A stretch of 64,000 nucleotides of DNA from Pachypanchax playfairii (Eukaryota; Chordata; Actinopteri; Cyprinodontiformes; Aplocheilidae): positions 301,234 to 365,233 of the forward strand of contig SSNP01000082.1 in assembly GCA_006937955.1 (NCBI GenBank). Reading direction: 5' to 3'. The position numbers and the translations under genes were made by a program. Positions within the stretch are counted from its first letter, which is position 1; each line of letters opens with the position of its first letter. Below the pieces are notes generated by a model. It saw only the letters and a program-made list of their open reading frames with translations. It was not told where the DNA came from and searched no databases. Below are positions 35,765 to 48,081 of this stretch, piece by piece.

Positions 35765-38700
35765 AACTGTGCTTTTCTCAGATCTATTTCTGCACATCCC
35801 CTCAGGGACAGACGGAGCACCCACTGTATCCTCATTTGTATTCAGCTGACCATGCCCTCACTATGAATGATTTAGACATCTATGTGTCAGGACAAGACGT
35901 AGTCATGTACGACTTCACAATTCTCTGCCTCAAATTCTGAAAAAAGCCATTTTCTTTATAGGATTTTAGTGTATTTACTGCTTGTTTTCCTCTGTGTTCC
36001 ACCCTTGATACAACATACATTTACCCACTTTGGGGAGATGATGTTATTTGTGTCCAGTAATAGCTTTTTACCCTCTCCACATGATAATATGACTGTTTGC
36101 CTTTTGGATGAAGGGCTGGCCAGATTGTTTGGGCTATTTGGAAGAAGTGATATGCATCACTGCCCAGCCTGAGGTTTAGAGGTAGTGCTGCACTCCAGCA
36201 AATATCCAAGGCCCTCCTCGGGATGGTATATTAAAACAAGCAGTTGCATTGTTAAATCAAATGGCTTAATACATCACTCTAAGGTAACAGAGTGATGTGA
36301 GCAGCAGAGGGAACCCGTACAAGAAAGAAGGAGAAAGATGCTGCAGGGGGTTTATTTTTTATTTTTATATAAACATAAACCAAATCAAATTGAATCCTGC
36401 GTTAGCTCACTTTTCTGTTTTCTCAAGCATCTCCCAGGATATTAACAGAAAGCTTCAGTCGGATTGGTTCAATCTCTCAGTGCTTTAATTTCACCACAGC
36501 TCCAAGATGTTAAGTCTTCTTGCTGATCCCCGGCTGATCTATGGTGTTGTCTTTATTCCGCCTGCAGTCTGTTGTGGCCGTGTGTTGTGTTATTGGGTCA
36601 GGTGAATCTATCAAGGACAGAGAGTTGGGCAGTTCACACACCGGGGGGATAATTACAGGGTGATTGGTGTCCTCACGCTCTCTGCTCTCACTGTCTTTGT
36701 CTCCTTCCTGCGAGCCTTGTCCTTACATAAACACACACAGCGTGTGTCACATAAGAAGTCCAACCAACCCCCCCCCCTCAGGATCCTGGTCCTTTTTACC
36801 TGTTCCATCTGTGTTTGTTTGACTGAAAACCATTGTTTACACATGTTTGTTTTACTTATTTACACCAGCTCATTTAGAAGAACACAAGAGACTGCAGCCT
36901 TGAAAATCTCCTGCCACCTCATTTAATTTAATGCTATTATTAACCTAACCTCCTCCCACAGATAGTTCATCACAGTTCCACTTGCACACTTTCTGATTCC
37001 TCACATCTGCATGTCCTTTCTGGGTTATAATGACACACTCTCACAAGCTGCCGCTCAGGCTGAATTAATTACTTTGTAAAACTAATTATTGTTTTGACCT
37101 TTGAAGGGATAGTTTGGATGTTTCTGAATGCTTTCGTGCTGAGAAGAGCAATAGCGTTTGTGTTTGCCCTTCAAAATAAAGCTACAGTCAAGAGTTTAAT
37201 GATTTGCACTCAACACTAAGTGTTTTTTTTTTATCAGTTTAAAACAAGTCTGACTTGGTCATTTATCAGCTTGTCATTAAGTTTAAAATTTTAGATCTAA
37301 ACAACCAGCCTGAATTTAAACAGGAGAAACGGTCAATATTCACTGACTTATGTCTGTTTCTGAAAGAAGTTTCTTTCTGTCAGAATAATTTAAATTCACT
37401 GTGAAAAGTTATGACACGAGACTCAAATACAAAAAAGAGTTCAAGTGGATTTCTCTCTAAAATATAAACTAAAATCAGTGCAAAGTTGTTGCTTTCAGGG
37501 TGCAAAGACAGCCTTGTCTCCTCCAAAGAAAATAATAATGTGGAATCTTTTTTATAAAGAAATGATGGATAGCAGCTGTCAGCTTTATTTGTGTTTTTTT
37601 TTTTTTTTACTTGATTTAAAAACAGTCAGAAAACATTATATTATTTTCTCAGTCATTGTGATCAGTATGGTGTCATTTTAAGAAATCTGGATCATCTCAC
37701 CAGCTGTTATGATGAATTTTTGTGATGATTAACTTTTTTTTAACTCTGTTGGTCATGTGATCTTTGTCCTGTAAGTTAGAAGCTAATTAGTCTCTGCCTG
37801 TGAATCATCCTTATAACTCTAATGAATGTTGGCTGCATCTTTTTATATTGGGATGTGTTTTTAAAGTTTGCATCCTTTAAAATGTTTTTTGTTGTTTTTG
37901 TTTTTGTCAGACACGATGATAACAAGTATGTTAAACGTCTGTGTGATCTTGATGGATATCTCTGGTTTCCTGTTCATACACTGATACACACTTTGCACTT
38001 CCTGGCTTTGAAAGCTGTTAAAGGTTTAGGAGAGCAGCAGCAGTGGACGGTTTCAGCACTCTGGACAGTTCCTCCACAGAGACCTGCGGGGGCTTCTAGC
38101 CAGAGACTCTCACCTTCCGTCTGTAAGTCTCACAGGGAACACTGACAAGAGTGAGTCCAGTGCTGAGATTTGCCACTTCCACTATGTGTATGTGTGTGTT
38201 TATGTGTGTGTGTGCCCACATGAGTCTCTAGAGTTACCCAGCCCTTCCCCCCATTCATCCACCCAGAGCTATTCTATCTGTATGGAAATTTGGGCTCCAC
38301 AGCTGGAATCCCACAAAGAACTGTCATCCACTAATAGTTATTATCGCTCTGGCCTGCTCCTTCACAAAAACCCTGCAATACAAGCACATCGCATCTTTAT
38401 GGTAATGCCCTATGATATAGCCCCAAGCTATGGTGCATAGACCTTTGTTATCATTACGATAATTCCTATTCTCACTTGACTCCTCATTACACTTTTGAAA
38501 CTGCTTGGGGTTGAATTCAGACAAATTCCCGTATCGTTCTTTATTGCACTACATACACAAAACTTATAGCCCTCTTAATATGAAAGCACTCAGTTTAAAA
38601 AATATAAGATACATTAAAGAGCTGATACATTACAATTAGAGAGGCGAGTGATGAATGAAGGATTCTTGTGAAACCTTTTCTTTACCAGTTTATTGTATTT

Positions 38701-39940
38701 ATTTGTTATATTTTATTTCGTTTGACAAAACTGTGACATAAATCGTTTATGTGGATCAAAATTTGAATAAAAACGATTTTTTTTCTTCATTTTAAACAAG
38801 CCCTGCAGTCAGATTTACAGTGAATAAAAGAAGGAAGTATACTGCAATGTGGTAACATGTATTTTATTTCACATCAGTTAGACTTTTTAGCATCAATTTG
38901 ATGTTAAGCTTAAATTATTCAAACGATATTGTTTTAATCATCCGTGCTGATTAAATTACTTCTTTTATATCTAAAACTGTTTCAGAAAATAAAAAACTTG
39001 TCTCTAGAAGTGAACCTCTAGTGGTTGGTGAAAGCTTTACAGTAACATACCACAAGTAACTGAATTAAAACTAATATAATGAGCTAGTAAAATTCCCTTG
39101 ATGTTGCAATGTAAAACATCTTTGGTGATGGATGATATGATTTCCTGTGGATGAAGAGCTTCAGGTCGGCCCATTTAGGGGGAATCCGAGAGAAACATGG
39201 CAGCATGTGTCCTTGCACCTCTCCATGAATGCCCACACAAGGCCCCTTGGTTTGCACAGAAAATACTGATAATAATAATAATCATTGCAGAGTGATTGGC
39301 ACAGCTTGTCTCCTGCTGCCTGTGTCCTGATCTTGAAGGGCTCTCATCGGAGCACCCTCATTGTCACGCAGCCTTTTAGCACCTTTGTTCCAGCCTTCCC
39401 TATGGACCTCACAGCTCACCATTGGCAGATGAGTCCCTGTCTGTGTGACAAAAGGGTCCCTGCGCTCAGTCTCATTTGATGCAGTGATGAAACCCCCTCC
39501 TTCCCTCTACCCTCCATCCTTACTCCCTCCTAGTCACTTCTCCCTCTCTGCATCCTGCAAGACAAAATGTTTCGTTTAGCGGTGCAAGATGGTGGGGGTC
39601 AAGACCCAGGGGTGGGCTTTTAGGAGACAAATAAACATCCGAGCAGAAGAGGGCTGATGTCTTGTTTACACATTAGCAACCACTTAGCAAGTCTCACTCT
39701 TTTCTCTCTGGTGGCCCCTCGAACAGCTGATCTTTCTGTTCGAGTTCAGCAATGGTCACGTGTACAGTCTCACCTTGTTTCAACCACAAAATCCCGTCTC
39801 AAGACTCACAAGACAGCAACAATTCCCGTTAATTAGCCGGCAGCGATTTCCCCAAAAGTCTCCTCACATCTTGTTGTGCTCTTCTTCCTTTGATTGTTAA
39901 TTTTTGTCACACCCAATCAAGAAAACACACACATGCACAC
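35765..39940. other. Non-coding stretch, no gene recognised
   Basis: Includes a possible short element near 37040-37110 (CTGAATTAATTACTTTG, AAACTAATTATTG), T-runs near 37600, a C-run near 36770 and a TG-rich tract near 38180-38215. Reading frames are short and unlike known proteins. Confidence 0.35.
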
Positions 39941-39949
39941 CCACAGACT

Positions 39950-40250
39950 GCCTCTTTCTGATACCGTCTAATGAGGTGATGACCAACCACTTGTTATAAT
40001 TGCTTCAGTCTCCTTTTAATTTTCAAGCTTATTAATCATATGTAGAGTTATTTAAGAATGCATAAATTAATCTTAGATTAAAAAGCCTATCAAAGACTCA
40101 AAACAATTAAAGAGCAAGGTAAGATTTCCCCTGGGCTGGCACTTTTATTTTAATAGAGTGTTCAGGTGATTATCATACTTTGATGCAGCACTGTGATTAA
40201 TGCAGACACACTTTTAAATGAGCTGTTCTCCTTTGCAGAATGAGCTTGAG
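39950..40250. promoter_or_regulatory. Candidate conserved non-coding element proximal to skor1
   Basis: Contains ACCGTCTAATGAGG, CTTATTAATCATATG, GCATAAATTAATCTTAG, AACAATTAAAGAGC, GGTGATTATCATAC and GTGATTAATGC, about 2 kb upstream of the first skor1 coding exon. Conservation was not tested. Confidence 0.4.
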
Positions 40251-40513
40251 CCTGACACTGACCTCCCTGAGTTGTATCCCTTCATGTATTTATTTATTTA
40301 TTTACCTTTTTATATTTTAAAAACATTTACCTGCCCTATAGTTTGGATTCAAAACAGTGCACTCCATGCAGTGAGGGAGTCTGGGAGTGTTTAGTTTCCA
40401 AAATAAAAGCTCCAAATATTGTGAGGTTCAAAATTACAAGGGTTGATTGGCAACCTTTTGTGCTATTTGAATTATTTTAGATCATTCTGCGTCATCTGGG
40501 TTTGGATCAAAGA

Positions 40514-40536
40514 TTAATAATAATAATAATAATAAT
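40514..40536. repeat. (TAA)n microsatellite
   Basis: About seven to eight ATA/TAA units. Confidence 0.9.
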
Positions 40537-40871
40537 CAAAAACACTTTCAATTTCTCTGATAATAACAATGACCGTGAGTTAAGTTGATGTTTCTGAGGG
40601 ACGTTCAGTGATCGATAGATGAGCAGATGGAGGACAAGTTAAAAGAATCAATTTAGTTTTTGTTTTTTTTTGTCTTTACTTCAGTTTTTAAACCACCTGT
40701 TTTTTTGTTGTTGTTTTTTTTTTTTTTTTACTTTAATGGTACTTTATTATTTAATTAATTAATCTGCGCATTTAATCCCCGAGATAATCAAGACATGATG
40801 TAAAAAATGTTTAAATGTGACAATAAACAAATCTGTCAAAACATTACACGAATCGTTTTTCTCTCATGTTT

Positions 40872-40895
40872 TATAATAATAATAATAATAATAAT
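40872..40895. repeat. (TAA)n microsatellite
   Basis: Eight units of the same motif as the tract 360 bp upstream. Confidence 0.9.
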
Positions 40896-41529
40896 ATTGA
40901 GTGTCAAATGTTGCTCTGCTGAGTGAATAATTATGGACAGGTTGTCCTTACTGATGCGCAACTCTGTCCGGTTGGAGTCAATGAGGACGGACAAAACGTG
41001 TCCCGTTACCTTCATCAATAAAACATCCGTACCGTGTCGCTGCGCGTGCGTGGGCGAGATGAAGATGATTAACCCAAACCCTTTTATTGACTTTCAAAAG
41101 TTAAATATCGGCCGCTTCTGGTGTGTTTGGCCCCGCATTGTCTGATTGTTTTTCTTTGAGACTCAGCAGTGTGTGTGTGTGTGGGGGGGGGGGTGTGGGG
41201 GGGGTACTAAAACCAGACCAGAGCAGCTGCTTGTTGACCGAACTCGTGCCGGCAACGTGGGAACTCCGCACGTGATGAAGGCCTGTGCGTTTTATTCAAC
41301 CCTTCTCTAACATTGTGTTTGGGGGTGTTTGGTATTGCAGACCCCCCCCCTCTCTCTCTCTCATCGCGCTTTAAAAAAAATCCAACAAACTTAATTCTGT
41401 TCCAGCAGTAAATGCAAATAAAAGCTTTTTTAATGACTTTAAACAGCTCTTATATTGTTTGGAATAAAACACTTCCTTTTTCCACTCACACACAGACCTT
41501 CAGGCTACCAGAAAACCAAAACACATCAA

Positions 41530-41902
41530 ACCCTCTTCATTGGTCATGAATCTATACTTAATACGGACTGCCTGTGTGAGTGGGCGGGTCTTGCCATAAG
41601 TTTTTTTTCTTCTTCCTTTCCCGTCACTTGATTGTTGTCGCTGTCGTAGAAGGGGCTGTACTACAGCCTGCCTGCCATGTGGACACCGCTGCTGCTGGTG
41701 GCGCAACACAAACCGTCCGCGCACACGGAGCGCACAGCAGTGAGACGGGAGAACGGAGAGCGGGACAGAGGCGGTGCTGCACCAACAACCGAGTCCCAAA
41801 CCTAAAGCCAAACATCTTCCAGCTTCTAACTATTTCTGCGGCATTTTTACTCGATCTCATTTCATCGCCTCGTCTTCAGAGGGGAGCTGCGGGAAGTTGA
41901 AG
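41530..41902 (+). promoter_or_regulatory. skor1: Probable skor1 core promoter and non-coding 5' exon
   Basis: A reversed CCAAT box (ATTGG, 41539-41543) and a GC box (GGGCGG, 41582-41587) precede a GC-richer stretch. This ends in a consensus donor AAG|GTGAGA at 41902/41903. The matching acceptor TTTCTACAG ends at 42197, 17 bp before the skor1 start codon. The first exon would therefore be untranslated and joined by a 295 bp intron. The transcription start is not determined. Confidence 0.55.
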
Positions 41903-42214
41903 GTGAGACAGATTTCTGACAGTTTGCGTCTCAGACTGTAAATCATTTTATTTAACTTTAAAAGTTTGACAGTTTTTATGGAATTCTATCCAAGACTGAA
42001 ACATGTAATTTTATTTGTAAAAATAAAATCTCCAGGTCTCAGATTGTCTTTGTGTTTTTGCTTTAAAATGATCTAGAATATAAGAAAAATTTCTGCCCAT
42101 TAAATTTAAACCCAAGGCCTGGATTGTGTGGATTTTTATATAAAAATTGGGGCTGTATTTCTTATAACTTACTTGTTAAAATGAAATGTTTCTACAGATT
42201 CAGAGCCTCTGAGG

Positions 42215-44734
42215 ATGGACTCCTTACCTGCAGGACGCGACTCGAGCTCCTCGCCAAACTCCAAACAAGAACTTTCTTACCCGAGCGCCAATCTGAAGCC
42301 CAACCAGGTCGGAGAGACGGTTCTGTACGGAATACCCATCGTGTCCCTGGTGATAGACGGTCAGGAGAGACTTTGCCTTGCACAGATATCAAACACTTTG
42401 TTGAAGAATTACAGCTATAACGAGATCCACAACCGCCGAGTGGCACTGGGGATCACCTGCGTCCAGTGCACCCCGGTCCAGCTGGAGATCTTGCGGAGAG
42501 CCGGGGCCATGCCCATCTCCTCCAGGCGCTGCGGGATGATCACCAAACGCGAGGCCGAGAGACTCTGTAAGTCGTTTCTGGGAGCACATTCACCTCCCAA
42601 ACTTCCAGAAAATTTTGCCTTCGATGTGTCCCATGAGTGCGCGTGGGGGAGCCGAGGCAACTTCATCCCGGCCCGGTACAACAGCTCCAGGGCCAAATGC
42701 ATCAAGTGCTCCTACTGTAACATGTATTTTTCCCCAAATAAATTCATATTTCATTCCCATCGCACGCCGGAGTCCAAGTACACGCAGCCAGATGCTGCTA
42801 ATTTTAATTCCTGGAGGCGACATCTCAAACTGTCTGATAAAAACAGTTCCACGGAGGTTCTGCACGCGTGGGAAGATGTGAAAGCGATGTTCAATGGGGG
42901 GAGTCGCAAGAGGACTCTGCCAGGCAGCTCGGGGTCCAGCTCTCCTCTGAAACTTCATGGGCCCAACCGATCCCGGGAGTCACCAGAGATACCTGCAAAA
43001 ATCCTCAGCTGCGAGGACACACGGGGAGGCATGAGCAGCACGCGCAGCTATCCGGTCATCCCGGTACCTAGCAAAGGCTTCGGTATGCTCCAAAAGATCC
43101 CTCCACCGCTGTTCCCTCATCCGTACGGGTTTCCAGCCTTTGGCTTGTGTCAGAAGAAAGACGACGGGCTGCTGGGCGAGCAGAACAAACCGGGCCTGCC
43201 GGGTGTCCTGTGGCCTAGTACCAAGGACAGCGCCTATCACTCCTTCCCCATGTTCTGGCCCGCGGCGGGCCCCATCCCCATGCCTCCGTATCCCCAGAGC
43301 GCGCACAAACCCCCACCTGAGCTGCTGTGTCCCTCCAGGCAGACTGACGTGGACGTTACTGAGAGCAGCGACCGGAGCACCAACACATCGAAAGACAGCA
43401 TGATTGAAAACGAGCGCTGCTCCAGCACGCAGTCTATGCGCAACGATGACGACAAATCCGGGGACGAGGGGAGGCCGGTGGAGGGGATGAGTCTCCAGCC
43501 GCGGAAAATTAGCTACGTCTCCGCGTTCAGACCCGTCATCAAAGACGCCGACTGCATCGCCAAACTGTACGGCAACAGAGGCGCTTACAACGGTGGTCGC
43601 ACCGGTTATTTGTCGCCTGATTTTTTAAGCGAGAGCTCGAGCTACCGCTCTGTGTCACCGTGCGTGGACAGTGAGGGCGAGCCGGACGTGGACGTTGGGA
43701 CAAACAAATCACCCGAGGACAAGGAGGACTCCAGGCCTCTGTCCTCCTCTTTGTGTCCTCGGACTCCTCCCGGTTTGACGCGCAGCGCCTCACCAAAGGA
43801 CTCAGACCCCAAAGGCACGGAGGGCAGTCAGGTCGAGTCCCCGAAAATGAGCCTCCACGTGGCCCTGTCCTCTGAAAGAGAAGTGCAGAGCAAGCAGTTA
43901 TCAGAGCATCACATAGCAGCGCCTTTCACTGAAGTGAGTGACTTTTAAATGAAACACTGGCCATGGCACAACCTGTAATATTTATACATACATATATATA
44001 TATATATGAAATGTTCTCTCCTTTTTGTGACCTTTGTAAACTTCTAAGCAGAAAACTGCGTCCTTTTGGGTCAATTTGTCCTCAGTGTTTTAAGACTGTA
44101 ACAACAAATAACATGTCTTTATAATTAAAACGCTCTGCATACCTGTTTCTTCTAATAAAACCAATGAAATGATGTAAACAGAGTCTTTAGTTTAGGATTC
44201 GTTGTAAGTATTTTATAAAGAAGTGGTGATATCTTTTTGCTTCAGGTTTACGCACCGGAGAGAGCGGAACTGCAACAAAGGAGCAGTCCGTATCAGTTCA
44301 GACCCACCAATTATCTGACAGCAATACTCACAACAAATGGTTAGACACATTTTTTTTTAAGAAAGATTGTGTTTTTTATCAAGAAAAAAAATGTTAAAAG
44401 AACGACAAGAGGGAAGAATGACATTATTTATCTTCTCTTGAGATGAGAGCGCGAGTAAAGAGGAGCCGTCTTCCACTGTGGAGGAGATTGAAACGAAATC
44501 TTTTAATGGACAAAGCAGCGAGGAGAGCCAGCATGAGGGTAAGGCGGGTTGGAGGAGGAAGAGTTCAGTGTTTTAGAAGATCTGTCTGAGATTTTCCCCC
44601 ATTTTCTTTTCAATCCGATAAATAAAATAAAACCATTCTGTGTGCGCTCAGGAGAAGAAACTCAGAGCAGAGCTGTGCCAATTCAAAGGGACTTTCAAAG
44701 TCTGGCGAAAGGTAAGACGTCCTCCTCCTGTCAA

Positions 44735-44800
<66 letters not shown>

Positions 44801-46787
44801 AGATCTTTTGCACAGAACCAGATGGAGTAAATCGTCTCCCTTCAGTTATTTTAAAGCCCTGTGGGCACACTCTTTTAAACATTCAGTTGAAATTACCTTT
44901 AAATAAGCCTTACTTGCAAAACAGTCCCTCAAAATTTCATGAACAACTATCCGCATGTCCTGGTTGAAACAAGAGTTTCTGCTAGAGTATTTTGTAGTTA
45001 TTAATTATTTATTGGCTGCAGGCCCCCAAAAATCTGCCCTTAATAAAAACCCGTGATCCCGGGATTAAAATCCTTGTATGGAAGATGTTCGTTTATTTAT
45101 TTATTTATTTGTTTGTTTGTTATTTACGGGTTTGTCTGTGTTTTAGAGGAGCTTCAGAAGCAGCTGATGGAGCAGGTCGAGCTGAGGAAAAAGCTGGAAC
45201 GGGAATTTCAACACTTAAAAGGTGACTTGAATTTTACCACATCAGACTTTATTTATTCTTATTTTAAAATAGCAAACGCGTTTTGTAATGTAAAAAAAAA
45301 GTTACTGGAGCACATGTCAGATATTTAGGAGTTAACATGAACCATTTTGCGTGATTTAATCACCAACAAAACAGACGCTTTAATAATAATTAAAAAAAAA
45401 CACTTGCTTTGTAAGAAAAATATTATTTATTTAGAAATGTTAACAAGAAACAACATTTTTGCGCTTCACAAATATCTGATTATAGACATGATAATTCCTG
45501 ATTCTTATAGAAGAAGCAGCTTGAACTCAATTAGATGAAATTCAGACTGACTTCAGTATCTGAGAATGGAACATTTGTTTCCTTTAGCTATTTTATTATT
45601 TTAAAGATTTTTTCCCACTTTCTGTTTTAATTTGATATGTAGAATAAAATAAAATAAAGAACGTGTCCAGTCCTCTGAAAAAAGAGAAGAACATGGAGAT
45701 TTACCCTGTAGCCTATATATTCAGAGCAATGTGAGAAAATTGGCTCGAACCTCATATGACTTTTCCAATTATAATAGCATTTATTGTTACATAATTGATG
45801 CCAAAGACAGACAGTATGTGTTCAAACAAACGTCTTCTGAAGCTCCTGCTTTATTTCTGTAAAATACATTTAAATTTAAATACAGGTGAAAGAGTGTCCG
45901 GATGAATTTTTGCATAATTTAATACCTTAATTAAAATTTAAATCGTGTTCAATACTATGTAGTCTGTATTTTAAATAACAGCAGAAGATTTTCTGTGACT
46001 TGGTTTTAAACATTCAACATGCATCCACGTTATTTGTTTAACATAAAAAAAACAGACGCCTAAATACAAAATATAATTAAATATGCCTAGTTTTACGTGT
46101 TATTATTATGTTATTGTTGATACTGTATGTGTTTTTTTTTATTATTTAAAAGGTCATGACATCGCTGGTAGCTGCAGTTTCATGAGTTGCTGATTTTACC
46201 TGGAGAACAGCGCTCCCTATAGGCTGGTAGCAGCTATAGCCTCTGATCCAAATTCACATCATTTAAGCCCAAATCTCTGCAGTCAGAACTTACAAAATGT
46301 TCCAAGTAGAAGGGTGTGTTTGAGATGCTTTTCACTTTAAAGTCTGAACATAAACATTACTTGTTTAAATCTATTTTCAGATAATTTCCAGGATCAAATG
46401 AAACGGGAACTTTCCTACAGAGAGGAGATGGTCCAGCAGCTTCACATAGTTAGAGGTGAGAGAAATAAAGCAGAGGGGTGTGTGTGTGTTTGCAGACAGC
46501 ATGTCCCTTTGTTAGAAGAGATTTTCCTGCTTCTGCCCCCAGAAGTGGGTCAATTAACCAGAACACATCCAATATCTTGATTTTTTTTCAAAATAAAACA
46601 GTTTCTAACATTATTCAAACATGATGGTCAGTGATTTTCCATTTTCTGTTTGTACACCATTGATTGCCCCCCCACCCCCTTCTTCATAGAAGCTCACGAC
46701 GCTTTACACCATTTCTCCTGCAAGATGTTGACTCCTCGCCACTGCACAGGATCCTGCTCTTTCAAATCTCCTCTGCTTCCACCTTGA
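42215..46787 (+). CDS. skor1: Skor1 (Lbxcor1), SKI-family transcriptional corepressor
   Basis: Coding exons: 42215-43933, 44246-44339, 44443-44538, 44652-44711, 45147-45221, 46381-46455, 46690-46787 (TGA 46785-46787). The total is 738 aa, with every junction after the first in phase 1. The acceptor of exon 2 is CTTCAG and the donors are GTGAGT, GTTAGA, GTAAGG, GTAAGA, GTGACT and GTGAGA. Residues about 30-122 form the SKI/SNO/DAC (Dachbox) domain. Residues about 130-212 form the SAND-like, Smad4-binding-type zinc fold with CIKCSYC (162-168) and H180/H182. A low-complexity Pro/Ser middle follows, then a coiled coil at about 657-715 and the family ending MLTPRHCTGSCSFK. The family represses transcription with LBX1 in dorsal spinal cord and other neurons. 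The human protein is longer (about 965 aa), mostly in Gly/Ala/Pro stretches missing here. One conserved coiled-coil exon of 22 codons is not found in the intron 46456-46689. Whether this is the a or b duplicate cannot be decided. Confidence 0.95.
44735..44799. repeat. (ATT)n microsatellite in a skor1 intron
   Basis: Uninterrupted run of about 21-22 ATT units starting 24 bp after the end of the 60 bp exon 44652-44711. It is long enough to be polymorphic. Confidence 0.95.
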
Positions 46788-47509
46788 GTCGGACAAGTTT
46801 CAATGGACAGAGGACATCTCTGCTGCTTCCGTCCAACACCGGGAAATGGCAAGAAAAAAAAACTGTGTAGAGACTCAAGGAATTAAACCTGTAACATTTG
46901 AAAAGAAAAATGTGCATTTTCACCCTCAGTGTTTATGAAACCATCTTGCATCCAGTGATGTTTGTTTTTACTGAAATTATGCCATTGATTAGGTTCATTT
47001 TTGTGGCAAAGTGCAATGACAATGAATGTCTGATCTTGTAACATGACTGATTGACTTTTTTCAGTAACAATTTTCTCCATATTTATTTGTTATTTGACTT
47101 ATTTATTTATTGTTTCTTTCTCACTTTTTCCCAGAGGAGTGGCTGACGTTGGATAAAATGCACTTTAAATGAGTGGTGGGAATAATCATACAAGTCCTGC
47201 AATGGGATAGTCAAACATTGTATTTATTTTCTATAGGTATTTGTCTTGGAAACGTGGACAAACACAGAATTTTAGTGAGCTAAATTTAGTACAACTGGGT
47301 AGCAAAATGTTCTGTTCAGTGTTTGTTTGTCTTTGTGGCATTCCTTTTCATTGCTAAAGAATAGAACTGTTTATTGAAAGGAATATTCATTTTTGCCAAC
47401 AATATGGTCATTTTTTTCTCTTATAGCGGACATTTTTCTTGTTTCAAATAAATCATATCCTTTGTGAATAAATTAATTAAAGAGCAGAAAAACACAATTT
47501 CCAATTCTC
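46788..47509 (+). other. skor1: skor1 3' UTR (probable)
   Basis: AT-rich sequence without coding potential between the stop codon and a strong poly(A) signal. It has TTATTTATTTATT-type AU-rich words near 47085-47110 that could affect mRNA stability. Confidence 0.5.
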
Positions 47510-47515
47510 AATAAA
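47510..47515 (+). terminator. skor1: Poly(A) signal AATAAA, likely skor1
   Basis: AATAAA in CTCAATAAAGATGTTCT, 723 bp after the stop codon. Earlier AATAAA-like words exist near 47450. Confidence 0.5.
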
Positions 47516-47940
47516 GATGTTCTAAACTTGACTGACTGAAACTGTGATGTATCTTTAAAACTTCTTAGACCCAACATGATGAATCAGATTTAAATAATCA
47601 ATCCACCACAAAAAATACAAAGAAAAGAGTTTTTTTAAGCAAAACAAATTTGTTGCCTAAGTGTTTATTTGATGGATCAACAGTTTATATGTAGTTTAGA
47701 AAAGACGGTCACGTTATGTGATTCAACGAGGCACATTTTCAAAGTGTAATATTACCATTTGTGCTTGATAAATAATTTACAATGGTAACGTGAGTCATTT
47801 ATACATAAACAAACTGAGCTTTTATTTAGCTACTTTTTGCTCTATATTTATGACAGTTGATCTATTCCAATGTACGTCAGTGTGCAGAAAAAGAAACTAC
47901 TACAGAATCGTGAGGATTTGAGCGCCACGTGTTGCAGCAT

Positions 47941-48067
47941 CGCCCCCTGCTGGTGATCAGAAGAAACAGTTCTTTTGTGGCTGCTATTTGCGCATGCGCA
48001 ATAGCGCCCTCTGCTGGTGATCAGAGGTACGCGCTGTCCCCTGAGGGCGGCTGTTTGCGCATGCGCA
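47941..48067 (+). promoter_or_regulatory. pias1: pias1 promoter with duplicated CTCF-type + NRF1-type module
   Basis: Two tandem copies of about 60 bp. Each begins CGCCC(C/T)CTGCTGGTGATCAG (47941 and 48005), runs through a GGCTG or GGCGGCTG stretch, and ends TTTGCGCATGCGCA (47987-48000 and 48054-48067). CCAGCAGGGGGCG and CCAGCAGAGGGCG on the minus strand fit the CTCF core consensus, and GCGCATGCGC is the NRF1 palindrome. The second copy ends 14 bp before the pias1 start codon, so transcription probably starts within or just upstream of the module. No TATA box is seen, as usual for NRF1-driven housekeeping promoters. Confidence 0.7.
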
Positions 48068-48081
48068 CAAGTTGTAACAAG

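Noticed and set aside
37822..38145. 107-codon + strand frame between the desert and skor1
   Set aside because: Random-looking composition, no conserved motif and no convincing promoter or splice context.
42590..43796. Several minus-strand and alternative-frame open frames within the large skor1 exon
   Set aside because: They are antisense or shifted shadows of a GC-rich coding exon whose + frame matches SKOR1.
44549..44830. Open frame with a long isoleucine run
   Set aside because: The isoleucines are the translated (ATT)n microsatellite in a skor1 intron.
46496..46560. Possible hidden skor1 exon after GTTTGCAG at 46495
   Set aside because: The only plausible acceptor in the intron opens DSMSLC and then a stop. 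It does not match the expected DTLCNEL exon.
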